From Phycisphaerales bacterium UBA1161 (GTDB lineage: Bacteria; Planctomycetota; Phycisphaerae; Tepidisphaerales; Tepidisphaeraceae), in the NCBI GenBank assembly GCA_002311745.1, contig DBZL01000031.1, positions 41,378 through 105,377 of the forward strand: a stretch of 64,000 bases of DNA, in the 5' to 3' direction. Below, in pieces: positions 8,115 through 16,159 of the stretch. The position numbers and the translations under genes are program-made. The notes beneath the pieces are model-generated. The model saw only the letters and a list, made by a program, of their open reading frames with translations, searched no databases and was not told the origin of the DNA. Position 1 is the stretch's first letter, and every line of letters starts with the position of its first letter.

Positions 8115-10100
8115 CTAATCCTGGCTCAGAGGGTCTTCGGGATAGCGCTGCTTGAGCGTCTGGCGAAGCTCGGCGCTTTTCCGCGGGTCGGATTTGGCCA
8201 GGAGCTTGGCGGCGCGATCCAGCAACTGCGGGCTGTAAGGCGAGTGCACAGCGGCGGCGGCGAAGGCCTGGGCGAAGGTGGCGGCGGCGGCGGGGAAATT
8301 TTGCAACTGGGCCAACTGCACCCTCAGCAGCACGCTGTAGCCCTCCAGAAACGCGGCCGGGTCTTGACGCTGCCACTGGTCCCAGGCCTCCAAGCCGGAG
8401 GCCCAGTCGCCCTGGCGGATGTAGAACTCGATGGTGCGCGCCATGGCGCCGCTGAGGACCGGGCGTCGGCGCTGGTCGCTGGCCGACGCCAGACGCCGCA
8501 GAATCTCGCCGCCGCGCTGCTCCTGACCGTCCAGAATCAGCGCCTGGGCATAGGTGCGCTGCAAATCGGCATCCTGGTTTTGCGCCGCCAGCTTGCTCAG
8601 GCGCGCCACCGCGCCAGCAAAATCACCGACGTACCAGATCAGCAAATTGGCCTGATGGATGGCCGCCTGGGGCTGAAGGTCCGAATCATCCGCCGCGCCA
8701 TCCCACAGGGCCACCAGGCGCTCGAGGTGGGCGGGGGCAAGCTGATTTTGCGTCACCTGTTGAAGCGCATCGAGGGCCAGGGGGCGGTCGGGATGGGATT
8801 TTTCCTGCGCCAGGCGCGACGCGGCTGAAAACATCGGCTGGGTGTTCTGTGCCCGCAACTGCATCAGCGTCACCCAGGGCAACCACGGAAGCGGCATTGT
8901 CGCCACGTCGTACTGGGCAAGGATCGCGGCCTGCGTGCCCAGGGGGTCGGTCGCCGGCTCGGCAAGGTTCGCAAAGTCGCGGCGCACGGCCAGGCGATGG
9001 GTCTGCTGAACCCGGTTCCCCGCGGCGATGAGCGTGACACGCACGGGGTAAACGCCGTCGGTGGCGAACACGTGCTCGACGACCGACCCGGAGGCGGCCT
9101 GCCCGTCGCCAAAATCCCACTGCACGGCGGCGTTGCCACCCGCCTGCTGGGCCGCGGCGGCGGTGAATCGGTAGCGATGCGAGTAATTGCCGGCGCAGAA
9201 GCATTCGCCTAAATAATCGGCCGAGAAATCGGCGGTGATCGGCTGATCGCGCGATTCGAGCGGCCCGGGGTTGCCGCGGAAAACGACGCCGAAGGCGTCG
9301 CGGCCGATCACGTCGATCTTGGCCATGTCGGGCCGGCGCCAGCAAACGGACAGCGACGGCGAAGAGCCATCGTGCAACTGATAGATGACCAATTCATGCC
9401 GGCCGCGCCCCAAAGTGAGCGACCTGCGATAGCGGATGTCGCCTACGGCGCCGGGAACCATCAGGATCGGGCCGCCGTCGAGGAAAAGAGCGCCGCGGGT
9501 GTCGATGGATGCCGCCAAGGTGTATTCGCCATCCACGGGCGCGGAAATCTGGCCGGTGTATTTGGAGATGGTGCGCGGCTGATCGCCGAAGGGATTGCCT
9601 CCCAAAAACGGCAGGTCGATCAGTTCCCGCCCGATGAGCGGTCCGCCATCGTCCCAGGATGACTGGAGGTCCTGCGGCGTGGCCGTCGGTCCGCCGCTAT
9701 AGAGTTTGGTTTCCAGAAGCAGCCCGCAGGTGAATTTGAAGTCCGGGGCTTGGCCGGCCGCCGGATGGGGATTGCCGAAATAGACCTGGTAATCGTGCAC
9801 GCCCGGCACAAGGGAAAAAGCCACGCGCGCCAGATCGCCGGGACCGACCATGAGCACCTGGCTGGGGACGGGCTTGCCGTCTTGCGTGGCGACGCGCAGG
9901 TCGGTGCCGTCGGGATTGACCTGGCCGGCGGTAAGAAATATCACCTCGGCAAGTTCGCGGTCGCTGCCGTGTTGGGCATCCCAGTTGACGTTGATGCCTC
10001 GGCGAAAGGCGAACTGCCGATCCGCCCACCGGCCGTCGGCCAGGGCAGCGGAGCAAAGCATCAGCATGACGGCCGGCAGCGGCCAAAGGCATCTTGCCAT
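8115..10100 (-). CDS. Secreted PA14/PKD domain protein with helical-repeat C-terminus
   Basis: 661 residues with a signal peptide (MARCLWPLPAVMLMLCSAALA). A DUF2341-like beta domain comes first (about 25-130), then a PA14/GLEYA-like region with repeated Tyr/Gly beta strands (SAPVDGEYTLAASIDTRG, about 150-290). A PKD domain (VQWDFGDGQAASGS) lies around 330-400, and an alpha-helical Ala/Gln/Leu-rich region resembling TPR repeats fills the last 200 residues. PA14 and PKD domains usually bind carbohydrate or mediate surface contacts; no catalytic motif is visible. A GGAGG site precedes the ATG at 10100, which shares bases with the start codon of the divergent gene. Confidence 0.7.
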   Translation of the reverse strand: MARCLWPLPAVMLMLCSAALADGRWADRQFAFRRGINVNWDAQHGSDRELAEVIFLTAGQVNPDGTDLRVATQDGKPVPSQVLMVGPGDLARVAFSLVPGVHDYQVYFGNPHPAAGQAPDFKFTCGLLLETKLYSGGPTATPQDLQSSWDDGGPLIGRELIDLPFLGGNPFGDQPRTISKYTGQISAPVDGEYTLAASIDTRGALFLDGGPILMVPGAVGDIRYRRSLTLGRGRHELVIYQLHDGSSPSLSVCWRRPDMAKIDVIGRDAFGVVFRGNPGPLESRDQPITADFSADYLGECFCAGNYSHRYRFTAAAAQQAGGNAAVQWDFGDGQAASGSVVEHVFATDGVYPVRVTLIAAGNRVQQTHRLAVRRDFANLAEPATDPLGTQAAILAQYDVATMPLPWLPWVTLMQLRAQNTQPMFSAASRLAQEKSHPDRPLALDALQQVTQNQLAPAHLERLVALWDGAADDSDLQPQAAIHQANLLIWYVGDFAGAVARLSKLAAQNQDADLQRTYAQALILDGQEQRGGEILRRLASASDQRRRPVLSGAMARTIEFYIRQGDWASGLEAWDQWQRQDPAAFLEGYSVLLRVQLAQLQNFPAAAATFAQAFAAAAVHSPYSPQLLDRAAKLLAKSDPRKSAELRQTLKQRYPEDPLSQD

Positions 10101-10698
10101 GAACCGACCTCCGCGACTGATCTTACCTGCCGCCATCCTGTTTGACATGGATGGGACGCTGACCCAGCCGATGCTGGATTTTGCGCGCATCAAGGCGGAG
10201 CTGGGGATTGGTTCGCGGCCGATCCTGGAGGCCATCGCGGAGATGAGTCCAAGCGAGCAGCGGGCGGCCGAGAAAATCGTCGAGCGTCACGAGGCGGAGG
10301 CCGCCCGGCGATCGGTCCTGAATCCCGGCTGCCCGGAGGTGCTGGGTTGGCTCAAGCGCCGCCGCATTACAACGGCCGTGATCACCCGCAACAGCCGGCA
10401 GTGCGCGGCCATCGTGCTGCGGCGCCATCGCCTGAGCATCGGCGTCGTCATCACGCGCCAGGATGGGCCGTACAAACCCAGCCCCGCTCCGGTGCTGGCG
10501 GCGTGCCGGCGCCTGGGCGCCTCGCCGTCGAAGGCGTGGATGGTGGGCGACGGGCAGTACGACGTGGAGGCGGCCAACGCGGCCGGTGCGGCCGCCGTCT
10601 GGCTCAGCCACGGCAAAGCGAAATCGTTCGCCGCCCAGCCGTGGAAAACCGTCGCCGATTTGCATGAGCTGCTTGAGCTGCTCAAAAGTGCCGGATAA
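10099..10698 (+). CDS. HAD-family hydrolase (phosphoglycolate phosphatase-like)
   Basis: 199 residues with all HAD motifs: DMDGTLT (motif I, nucleophile Asp near residue 16), VITRNS (motif II), the Lys in GPYKPSP (motif III) and GDGQYDVEAANAAG (motif IV). A small helical cap separates motifs I and II, as in the phosphoglycolate phosphatase/PpaX group. The substrate is unknown. The ATG at 10099 overlaps the start codon of the divergent PA14/PKD gene within the tetranucleotide CATG; upstream in-frame sequence is only the antisense of that gene. Confidence 0.85.
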   Translation: MNRPPRLILPAAILFDMDGTLTQPMLDFARIKAELGIGSRPILEAIAEMSPSEQRAAEKIVERHEAEAARRSVLNPGCPEVLGWLKRRRITTAVITRNSRQCAAIVLRRHRLSIGVVITRQDGPYKPSPAPVLAACRRLGASPSKAWMVGDGQYDVEAANAAGAAAVWLSHGKAKSFAAQPWKTVADLHELLELLKSAG

Positions 10699-10725
10699 CC
10701 AGCCTCTTTCTATTCTCTTAAAAAC

Positions 10726-10887
10726 AAATGCAACCGCAGAGACGCAGAGGCGCAGAGACAGCCGCAGAGAAGAAATTGATTTGTTAAAAAGAAAAGAGAG
10801 CCTGGAAAAGGGGTCCTGACCCCCTTTCGTAAAAAGGGGGTCAGGACCCCTTTTTTCTCGGTGTCGGTGTTTCTGCGGCTGCATTTT
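10726..10887. repeat. Inverted-repeat element, copy A (interrupted)
   Basis: The left arm aaatgcaaccgcagagacg and the right arm ending ctgcggctgcatttt are imperfect inverted repeats. They match copies at 51053-51174 and 59065-59176. The interior is unusual in containing a second, unrelated perfect hairpin (10806-10854). No protein is encoded, and the structure is MITE-like. Confidence 0.7.
10806..10854. terminator. Perfect hairpin with 22-bp arms and T-run
   Basis: The arms 10806-10827 and 10833-10854 (aaaaggggtcctgaccccc...) are exact complements around the 5-base loop cgtaa. T-residues continue to 10856. It could terminate transcription from the HAD gene, or be a small element inserted in the surrounding repeat. 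Confidence 0.65.
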
Positions 10888-10969
10888 GTGTTTATGCGGG
10901 ACTAAAGGACGCTGGCCGGGGAACAAGCTCGCTTCCCCCAGGTGTGTCTTTCCTATAGAAGAGATCATC

Positions 10970-11749
10970 ATGCGCAATGGGACATGCGTGATTCTCGCGT
11001 GTTTGACGGTGGGCTGCATGGCCGCTGCCCAACCGGCGACGCAGCCGGCGGCACTGACGGCTACATCCGGAATCGATCAGATTCTCGACGCCCTGGATGC
11101 CCGCGGACACAACCTCCAGGATTTCACCGCCGTCGTGAGGCTCAGCGACACCGACAACAGCACGGGCGATTCCGCGGCCACTGACGGCAAGGTGCTCTTC
11201 CAACGCAAGGGCGACGGCGATGCGCGCATTCGGGTTGCCTTCAACAAGAAGGAGCGCGGCGATCAAATCTTCGATGTCGATCATCAGTACACCCTGGATG
11301 ACGGCTGGCTGGTGGAGCGCGATTACCAGGCGAAAAAGGAAATCCGCAACCAAGTCCTCAAGCCAGGTCAGAAGATGGACCTGCTCAAGCTCGGCGAGGG
11401 GCCGTTCCCCCTGCCCATCGGGCAAAAAAAGGAAGACGTGAAAAATCTGTTCGACGTCGGCAAGATCGAGCCGGCCAAGGACGATCCAACGGATACCGTG
11501 CATGTGCGGCTGACGCCAAGGCCGCAGACGCAATATGCGCGCAAATTCAAGACGGTGGACCTCTGGGTTGATCTGGCCAGCGCCATGCCAAGGCGGATTC
11601 AAACGCTGGACGCGAACGAGACGACGATCAAAACGACGGATCTATCGGAGGTGAAGATCAACGTCGGTCTCGCCGACGCGGATTTCGCCCAGCCGGCGCT
11701 GCCGAACAGTGGGTGGGACCAGATTGTCCAGCCGTACGAGCAGCAGTAG
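10970..11749 (+). CDS. LolA-like outer-membrane lipoprotein carrier family protein
   Basis: 259 residues with a signal sequence and a lipobox-like VGC near residue 16. The mature start (IDQILDALDARGHNLQDFTA), followed by alternating beta strands with motifs such as DGKVLFQRKGDG and DLWVDLASAMPRRIQTLDAN, fits the unclosed beta-barrel fold of LolA/LolB and the broader DUF4292/MucB group. Such proteins bind lipid or lipoprotein acyl chains in the periplasm. A planctomycete LolA-like paralogue is plausible, but a canonical LolA is not proved. The membrane protein gene downstream starts 32 bases later. Confidence 0.65.
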   Translation: MRNGTCVILACLTVGCMAAAQPATQPAALTATSGIDQILDALDARGHNLQDFTAVVRLSDTDNSTGDSAATDGKVLFQRKGDGDARIRVAFNKKERGDQIFDVDHQYTLDDGWLVERDYQAKKEIRNQVLKPGQKMDLLKLGEGPFPLPIGQKKEDVKNLFDVGKIEPAKDDPTDTVHVRLTPRPQTQYARKFKTVDLWVDLASAMPRRIQTLDANETTIKTTDLSEVKINVGLADADFAQPALPNSGWDQIVQPYEQQ

Positions 11750-11781
11750 AATGACTCGCGCGGTCAGACGCGCGAGGGCCT

Positions 11782-12828
11782 ATGGGCAAAGGGGCTTTTT
11801 CTGTAGGGGTTCAAGGAACAAGTCAGGGCCGGTATTACGCGCACAGCGGGCAAATTCCGCCGCTGGGACTGATCGGCGGGATCGCGGCGGCGGTGATCGT
11901 GGCGCCTTGGGCGGCGCTGGCGTACGTCTATTGTGACGTCTACATCGCGTTCCTTTACATCAAATTTCTGCTGACGATCGCGTTTGGAATGGTGCTGGGC
12001 TGGGCGCCGGCCGCGGCGATGCGCGCCGGCAAGGTGCGCAATGCGGCCCTCACGCAGGGGATGGGTTTGCTCAGCGCCGCATTGGGCTATTACTGTTGCT
12101 GGGTACTGTGGATTTACGTTCTACTCGCCAAGGCGGGACGTCACATTTTGGTCTTGCCGCTGGCGCAGTCGCCGCAACGACTGATCCGCGTCATCGTCTT
12201 GCTCAACCAAAGCGGCACGTGGGGTCTGAAGGGATCGCATACGAAGGTGACGGGTGGGGCTCTTTGGTTCGTCTGGCTGTTGGAAGCGGCGATCATCTTC
12301 TGGTTTGCCCTGAAATGGGCTTGGAGGATCGCGTCCGAACGGCCGTTTTGCGAGAGCTGCGGCCGTTGGTGCGACAAACCGCGGTCAATCGGGGACACCG
12401 ACGCGATGGAGGGGGCATCCCTGCGCCAGCGACTGGAAGCGGGCGATTGGGCCGTGTTCAGTCAGCTTGTGCTGTACCCCGGCGGCCCGGGTCACTATCT
12501 GCGCTGGGAACAGTGCACTTGTCCAGCCTGCAAAGAGTTCAGCACGCTGAGCGTGACCGATGTGAACGTGACGCGCGACGGACGCGGCAGAACATCCCGA
12601 AAGGAGCGATGTCTGGTCCGCCACCTGCTCCTGGACGGCGAAGCGATACAGCGGCTCACGCGAGCGCCGGCGCCTGCGACGACGGAGATTTCGTGCGAGC
12701 CTGTGCTACTGCCGGCATCCCCGCAGCCATCCCCACCACCTCCGGCGGCGCCATCCCCGCCGCTCCAGCCGCCGCCATCTCCGCCGCCCCAACCGGCGCC
12801 GCGCGGGGATCAATTGCTGGACCTGTGA
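11782..12828 (+). CDS. Membrane protein with paired-Cys region and Pro-rich tail, unknown function
   Basis: 348 residues. Hydrophobic segments lie near residues 28-48, 55-75, 92-115 and 155-175. Two Cys pairs (CESCGRWC and CTCPACKE) then flank a soluble segment and could bind a metal as a split zinc ribbon. The last 60 residues are almost only Pro, Ala and Ser. I do not recognise a family. It could share a transcript with the LolA-like gene. Confidence 0.6.
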   Translation: MGKGAFSVGVQGTSQGRYYAHSGQIPPLGLIGGIAAAVIVAPWAALAYVYCDVYIAFLYIKFLLTIAFGMVLGWAPAAAMRAGKVRNAALTQGMGLLSAALGYYCCWVLWIYVLLAKAGRHILVLPLAQSPQRLIRVIVLLNQSGTWGLKGSHTKVTGGALWFVWLLEAAIIFWFALKWAWRIASERPFCESCGRWCDKPRSIGDTDAMEGASLRQRLEAGDWAVFSQLVLYPGGPGHYLRWEQCTCPACKEFSTLSVTDVNVTRDGRGRTSRKERCLVRHLLLDGEAIQRLTRAPAPATTEISCEPVLLPASPQPSPPPPAAPSPPLQPPPSPPPQPAPRGDQLLDL

Positions 12829-12849
12829 GCGAGTTGCCAGGGCAGGGAT

Positions 12850-13938
12850 TTATCCAATCACAAACGGGTCGCGGTCGGATTGGCTGATGGAGATCGGCGG
12901 CACGCCGGGGACTTGCTCCAACCGCTTCTTGAGCCGCTTGAGCACGGCGCGTTCGCTGTTGGAGTGGAGCGTGCAGACAACGGTGATGCCGGCGGCGACG
13001 GCTTTGACGGCGTCGTGGTGACGCATTTCACCGGTGAGATAAAGCTCGGCTCCGGCGGCGATCACGTCGTCCAGCATATCCCCGCAGGAGCCGGCGCCGA
13101 CGGCCGCGCAGGTGATGGCGCCTTCGGTTGGTCCGGCGATCAACAGATGCGACAGCTCAAGCTCGTGCTTGATGCGGTGGAAAAGCGCCTGCCGATCGGC
13201 CTGCGGCAGCGTGCCGATGCGGCCCTGTCCCTTGCCCGTCGGGGACGGGGCGAGCAGGTTCAAATCGAAAGCCGGCTCCTCGTAGGGGTGACTTTGCCGT
13301 AGCGCCCGCACGATACTGTCCACCTTTTCGATGGGGACGAGGGTTTCCAGGCGGATTTCCGGGACTTCTTCCAGGCGGCCGGGGCGGCCGACGGCGGGAG
13401 CGGTTCCCTCCTGGCCGAAAAACGTGCCGGTGCCGGGACTGCGGAAACTGCACGAACTGTAATTGCCGATGTGTCCCGCCCCGGCGTCGAACAGGGTCTG
13501 GCCCAGCCGCTGCACGTGATCCAGGGGCACGAACACGACCAGCTTGTACTGCGTGGCCTTGGCGGCGGTGGCGCGCAGGGGCTGGCGGTTTTCCAGGCCG
13601 AGGGCATCCGCCAGCGTGTCGTTGGTTCCGTCATCGGCTACGTCCAGAGCGGTGTGCGGGCTGTAGATCGCCACGCCGCGGCGAAGCGCGTCGAACACCA
13701 CGTTGCCGGCCAGCACCCGCTTGATCGGCTCGAAGATCGGCGGGTGATACGCGATAACAAAATCACACCCGGCCGATTGGGCTTCCTTGGCCACCGCGTC
13801 GGTGTAGTCGATGCTCAGCATGATGCCGGCGATCTCCTGCCGCGGATCGCCGACCAGCAACCCCACGTTGTCCCATGGCTCCGCCTGCGCCAGCGGCGCA
13901 ATCGAGTCAAGTTTCTTCAGAAGTCTGGATAGCTGCAT
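12850..13938 (-). CDS. Nif3-like dinuclear metal centre protein (YbgI/YqfO family)
   Basis: 362 residues. The N-terminal half has AEPWDNVGLLVGDP and the metal-binding AYHPPIFEPIKRV; the C-terminal half has LTGEMRHHDAVKA and TLHSNSER, which together make the bimetal site of Nif3 proteins. Between them is an insert of about 110 residues (KLVVFVPLDHVQRLGQTLF to HPYEEPAFDL) that matches the CutA1/PII-like insertion of the longer YqfO type. GTP cyclohydrolase-like activity has been suggested for the family, but its role is unsettled. It is the last gene of a pabB-pabC-nif3 operon, 18 bases after pabC. Confidence 0.9.
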   Translation of the reverse strand: MQLSRLLKKLDSIAPLAQAEPWDNVGLLVGDPRQEIAGIMLSIDYTDAVAKEAQSAGCDFVIAYHPPIFEPIKRVLAGNVVFDALRRGVAIYSPHTALDVADDGTNDTLADALGLENRQPLRATAAKATQYKLVVFVPLDHVQRLGQTLFDAGAGHIGNYSSCSFRSPGTGTFFGQEGTAPAVGRPGRLEEVPEIRLETLVPIEKVDSIVRALRQSHPYEEPAFDLNLLAPSPTGKGQGRIGTLPQADRQALFHRIKHELELSHLLIAGPTEGAITCAAVGAGSCGDMLDDVIAAGAELYLTGEMRHHDAVKAVAAGITVVCTLHSNSERAVLKRLKKRLEQVPGVPPISISQSDRDPFVIG

Positions 13939-13956
13939 GACGGAATTGTCGCAAGA

Positions 13957-14862
13957 TCAGAGCGTCTCGGCCAGCGTGGAGAATGCATCCGTCAATTTCC
14001 GCGTGATTTCACCGGGCTTATCTTGGCCCAGCGCCCGGCGCTCGATCCGGCAGACGGGCATCAGACGCATGATGCTGTTGGTCAGGAAACACTCATCGGC
14101 GTCGAGCAAATCGTTAATCGATAGGGCACGTATCTGGACCTCGACCTGAGCCGCGGCGGCCAGTTCGAGCATGGCTTGACGCGTGACGCCGGGGAGGGCG
14201 GCCGACTTCGGATACGGCGTCTTGGCGGCGACGGCCGGATCGTTCAGATCGGCCGGCGTCGGCGGGGTCAGAAGCTTTTTGTCTTTCACCACAAAGACGT
14301 TGCTGATGCTGCCGGATTCGAGGTAGTTGTGGACGTTGAACCAGAGGGCTTCGCCCGCGCCGCGGCTGTTGGCCGCCCGAAGGGCGGAAAGCCGCGAGAA
14401 ATAATTCAGCGTCTTATGCCCGGCCTGAATGTCGTAGGGATTGAGCTTCTGCTCATCCAGGACGATGACCGTCATTCCCTTTTCGTAATACTCGCCGGGG
14501 TACGGCTCGAGATGCGTGGCGGTCAGAAAGACGGTCGGCTCGAGGCGCAGGCCGTGCACGGGATCGTGCCGGGCGGCGCCGCGGGTGACGGTCAATCGCA
14601 AGCGGGCATCGGCCAGTTGGTTTCGCCGCAGAATCTCCCGCACCGCCTGCCGCAGAACATCGTCGCTGTATTGCAGGGGGATAAACAGAGCTTCGCAGGA
14701 ATGGCGGAGTCGCTGCAGGTGCTGGTCCAAGCGGAAGACGTTGCCGCGATCGGCCCGCAGGGTCGTGAAGACCCCGGCGGCGTGCAGCAGGCCGGTATCC
14801 CGCAGGGGGATCGACGCCGTCGATTCTTCGGCGAAACCGCCGTTGAGCCACAGATCGCTCAT
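13957..14862 (-). CDS. pabC: Class IV aminotransferase, probable aminodeoxychorismate lyase
   Basis: 301 residues of the fold-type IV PLP family. The lysine segment is AGHKTLNYFSRLSALRAAN and the phosphate-binding part is ESGSISNVFVVK and PGVTRQAMLELA. The family includes 4-amino-4-deoxychorismate lyase (PabC), branched-chain and D-amino acid aminotransferases. The gene starts four bases after the pabB stop on the same strand, which makes PabC, the p-aminobenzoate-forming enzyme of folate synthesis, the best call. A BCAT role cannot be excluded by sequence alone. Confidence 0.8.
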   Translation of the reverse strand: MSDLWLNGGFAEESTASIPLRDTGLLHAAGVFTTLRADRGNVFRLDQHLQRLRHSCEALFIPLQYSDDVLRQAVREILRRNQLADARLRLTVTRGAARHDPVHGLRLEPTVFLTATHLEPYPGEYYEKGMTVIVLDEQKLNPYDIQAGHKTLNYFSRLSALRAANSRGAGEALWFNVHNYLESGSISNVFVVKDKKLLTPPTPADLNDPAVAAKTPYPKSAALPGVTRQAMLELAAAAQVEVQIRALSINDLLDADECFLTNSIMRLMPVCRIERRALGQDKPGEITRKLTDAFSTLAETL

Positions 14863-14866
14863 ACGC

Positions 14867-16159
14867 TTACTCTAGCACGGCCGTCTGCTCGATCCCCAAA
14901 GCAGCGAACATGGCGCGGGCCTTGACCAGGGTTTCTTCATATTCTTCGGCGGGATCGGAATCGGCGACGATGCCGCCACCGACGGGGATGCGGACCAGGC
15001 CATCCTTGACGATCATGGTGCGGATGGCGAGGTTGAACTGGATGGAGCCGTCGGCGTCGAGGTAGCCGATGGCGCCGCAGTAAGGGCCGCGGCGCACCCC
15101 TTCCAACTCGTCGATGATCTGCATGGCGCGAATCTTGGGTGCGCCGGTGACGCTGCCGCCGGGAAACGTCGCGGCCAGCAGATCGACGAAGCCCACGTCG
15201 TCGCGCAAAACGCCCTCGACGGTGGCGACGCCGTGGTAGACCGTGGGGTGCTCCTCGATCACCCGGGGCTGCGTGACTTTGACGCTGCCGATGCGGCAGA
15301 CTCGGCCGAGGTCGTTGCGCTCCAGGTCCACGATCATGTTCAGCTCGGCCTGGTCCTTGATCGAATCGCGCAGAGCGACGTCCATGCCGGCGCGCCTGGG
15401 TCGCGTGCCCTTGATCGGGCGCGTGATCACGCGGCGGTCGGGCGTAACGTGCAGGAACAGTTCCGGCGAATTGGAAACGATGGCGAAATCCTGGTAGCCC
15501 AGATACGCGCCGTAGCACGCGGGGGTCTGCAGGACGAGCCGCTGATAGACCATCGACGGATGGATCGCAAGGCCGCAGGTGAAGCGCTGGGAGAGATTGA
15601 CCTGGAAGATGTCGCCGGCGGCGATGTAGTCGATGGCGCGACGCACGGCCGATTGGTATCCATCGCGCGTGAAATTCGACGTCAGCGGCGCATCGCTGGC
15701 GCCGTAGGCGGGGTCGGCGGCGGGGGAGGGGTCGGATGCCGGGCGGCAATACGTGAAGACGAACAGCGGCAGGTGCAGATCGTCCACCGCGGCGGCCGGC
15801 AGGTTTTCAAACAGCCGGCCGGCGTCGTAGCTCAGATACCCGATCCAGCGCCCGCGACCGGGCCAAACGGTCTGCGACATCCATCTCAGCGCTTGCAGCG
15901 GGTCATCCCACTGGCGAAGAATGCTGGAGCCGACGTGGGCGGTGCATTGCAGCGTCGCGGCGTCGCAGCGGAGGGTGCACACGCTCTGCAGGAATCCGGT
16001 GACCCACGGCTCGCCGGCTTCGGTGCGCTGCGGCGTGCTGGAGAGATTGATGCGCGGATGGAACACGGCGGGATTGTATGGCCATGCGGGAGTTTTGGAA
16101 CTGGACACCGCGCGGGCATGGCGGTCAAATGTGCGAGGTTTTTTGAAACGGCTGGACAT
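14867..16159 (-). CDS. pabB: Aminodeoxychorismate synthase component I
   Basis: 430 residues of the chorismate-binding family. Key segments are RWIGYLSYDAGR, GDIFQVNLSQRF, the catalytic ITRPIKGTRPRR, DQAELNMIVDLERND, FPGGSVTGAPKIRAMQII and GGGIVADSDPAEEYEET. The lysine in PIKGT is the nucleophile that marks PabB, whereas anthranilate synthase TrpE has PLAGT (seen in this window at 42405-43913). PabB converts chorismate and ammonia to aminodeoxychorismate. No glutamine amidotransferase subunit gene is adjacent. The ATG at 16159 overlaps the start of the divergent glnE-like gene in a CATG; the start lacks a strong ribosome binding site and an internal start is possible. Confidence 0.88.
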   Translation of the reverse strand: MSSRFKKPRTFDRHARAVSSSKTPAWPYNPAVFHPRINLSSTPQRTEAGEPWVTGFLQSVCTLRCDAATLQCTAHVGSSILRQWDDPLQALRWMSQTVWPGRGRWIGYLSYDAGRLFENLPAAAVDDLHLPLFVFTYCRPASDPSPAADPAYGASDAPLTSNFTRDGYQSAVRRAIDYIAAGDIFQVNLSQRFTCGLAIHPSMVYQRLVLQTPACYGAYLGYQDFAIVSNSPELFLHVTPDRRVITRPIKGTRPRRAGMDVALRDSIKDQAELNMIVDLERNDLGRVCRIGSVKVTQPRVIEEHPTVYHGVATVEGVLRDDVGFVDLLAATFPGGSVTGAPKIRAMQIIDELEGVRRGPYCGAIGYLDADGSIQFNLAIRTMIVKDGLVRIPVGGGIVADSDPAEEYEETLVKARAMFAALGIEQTAVLE

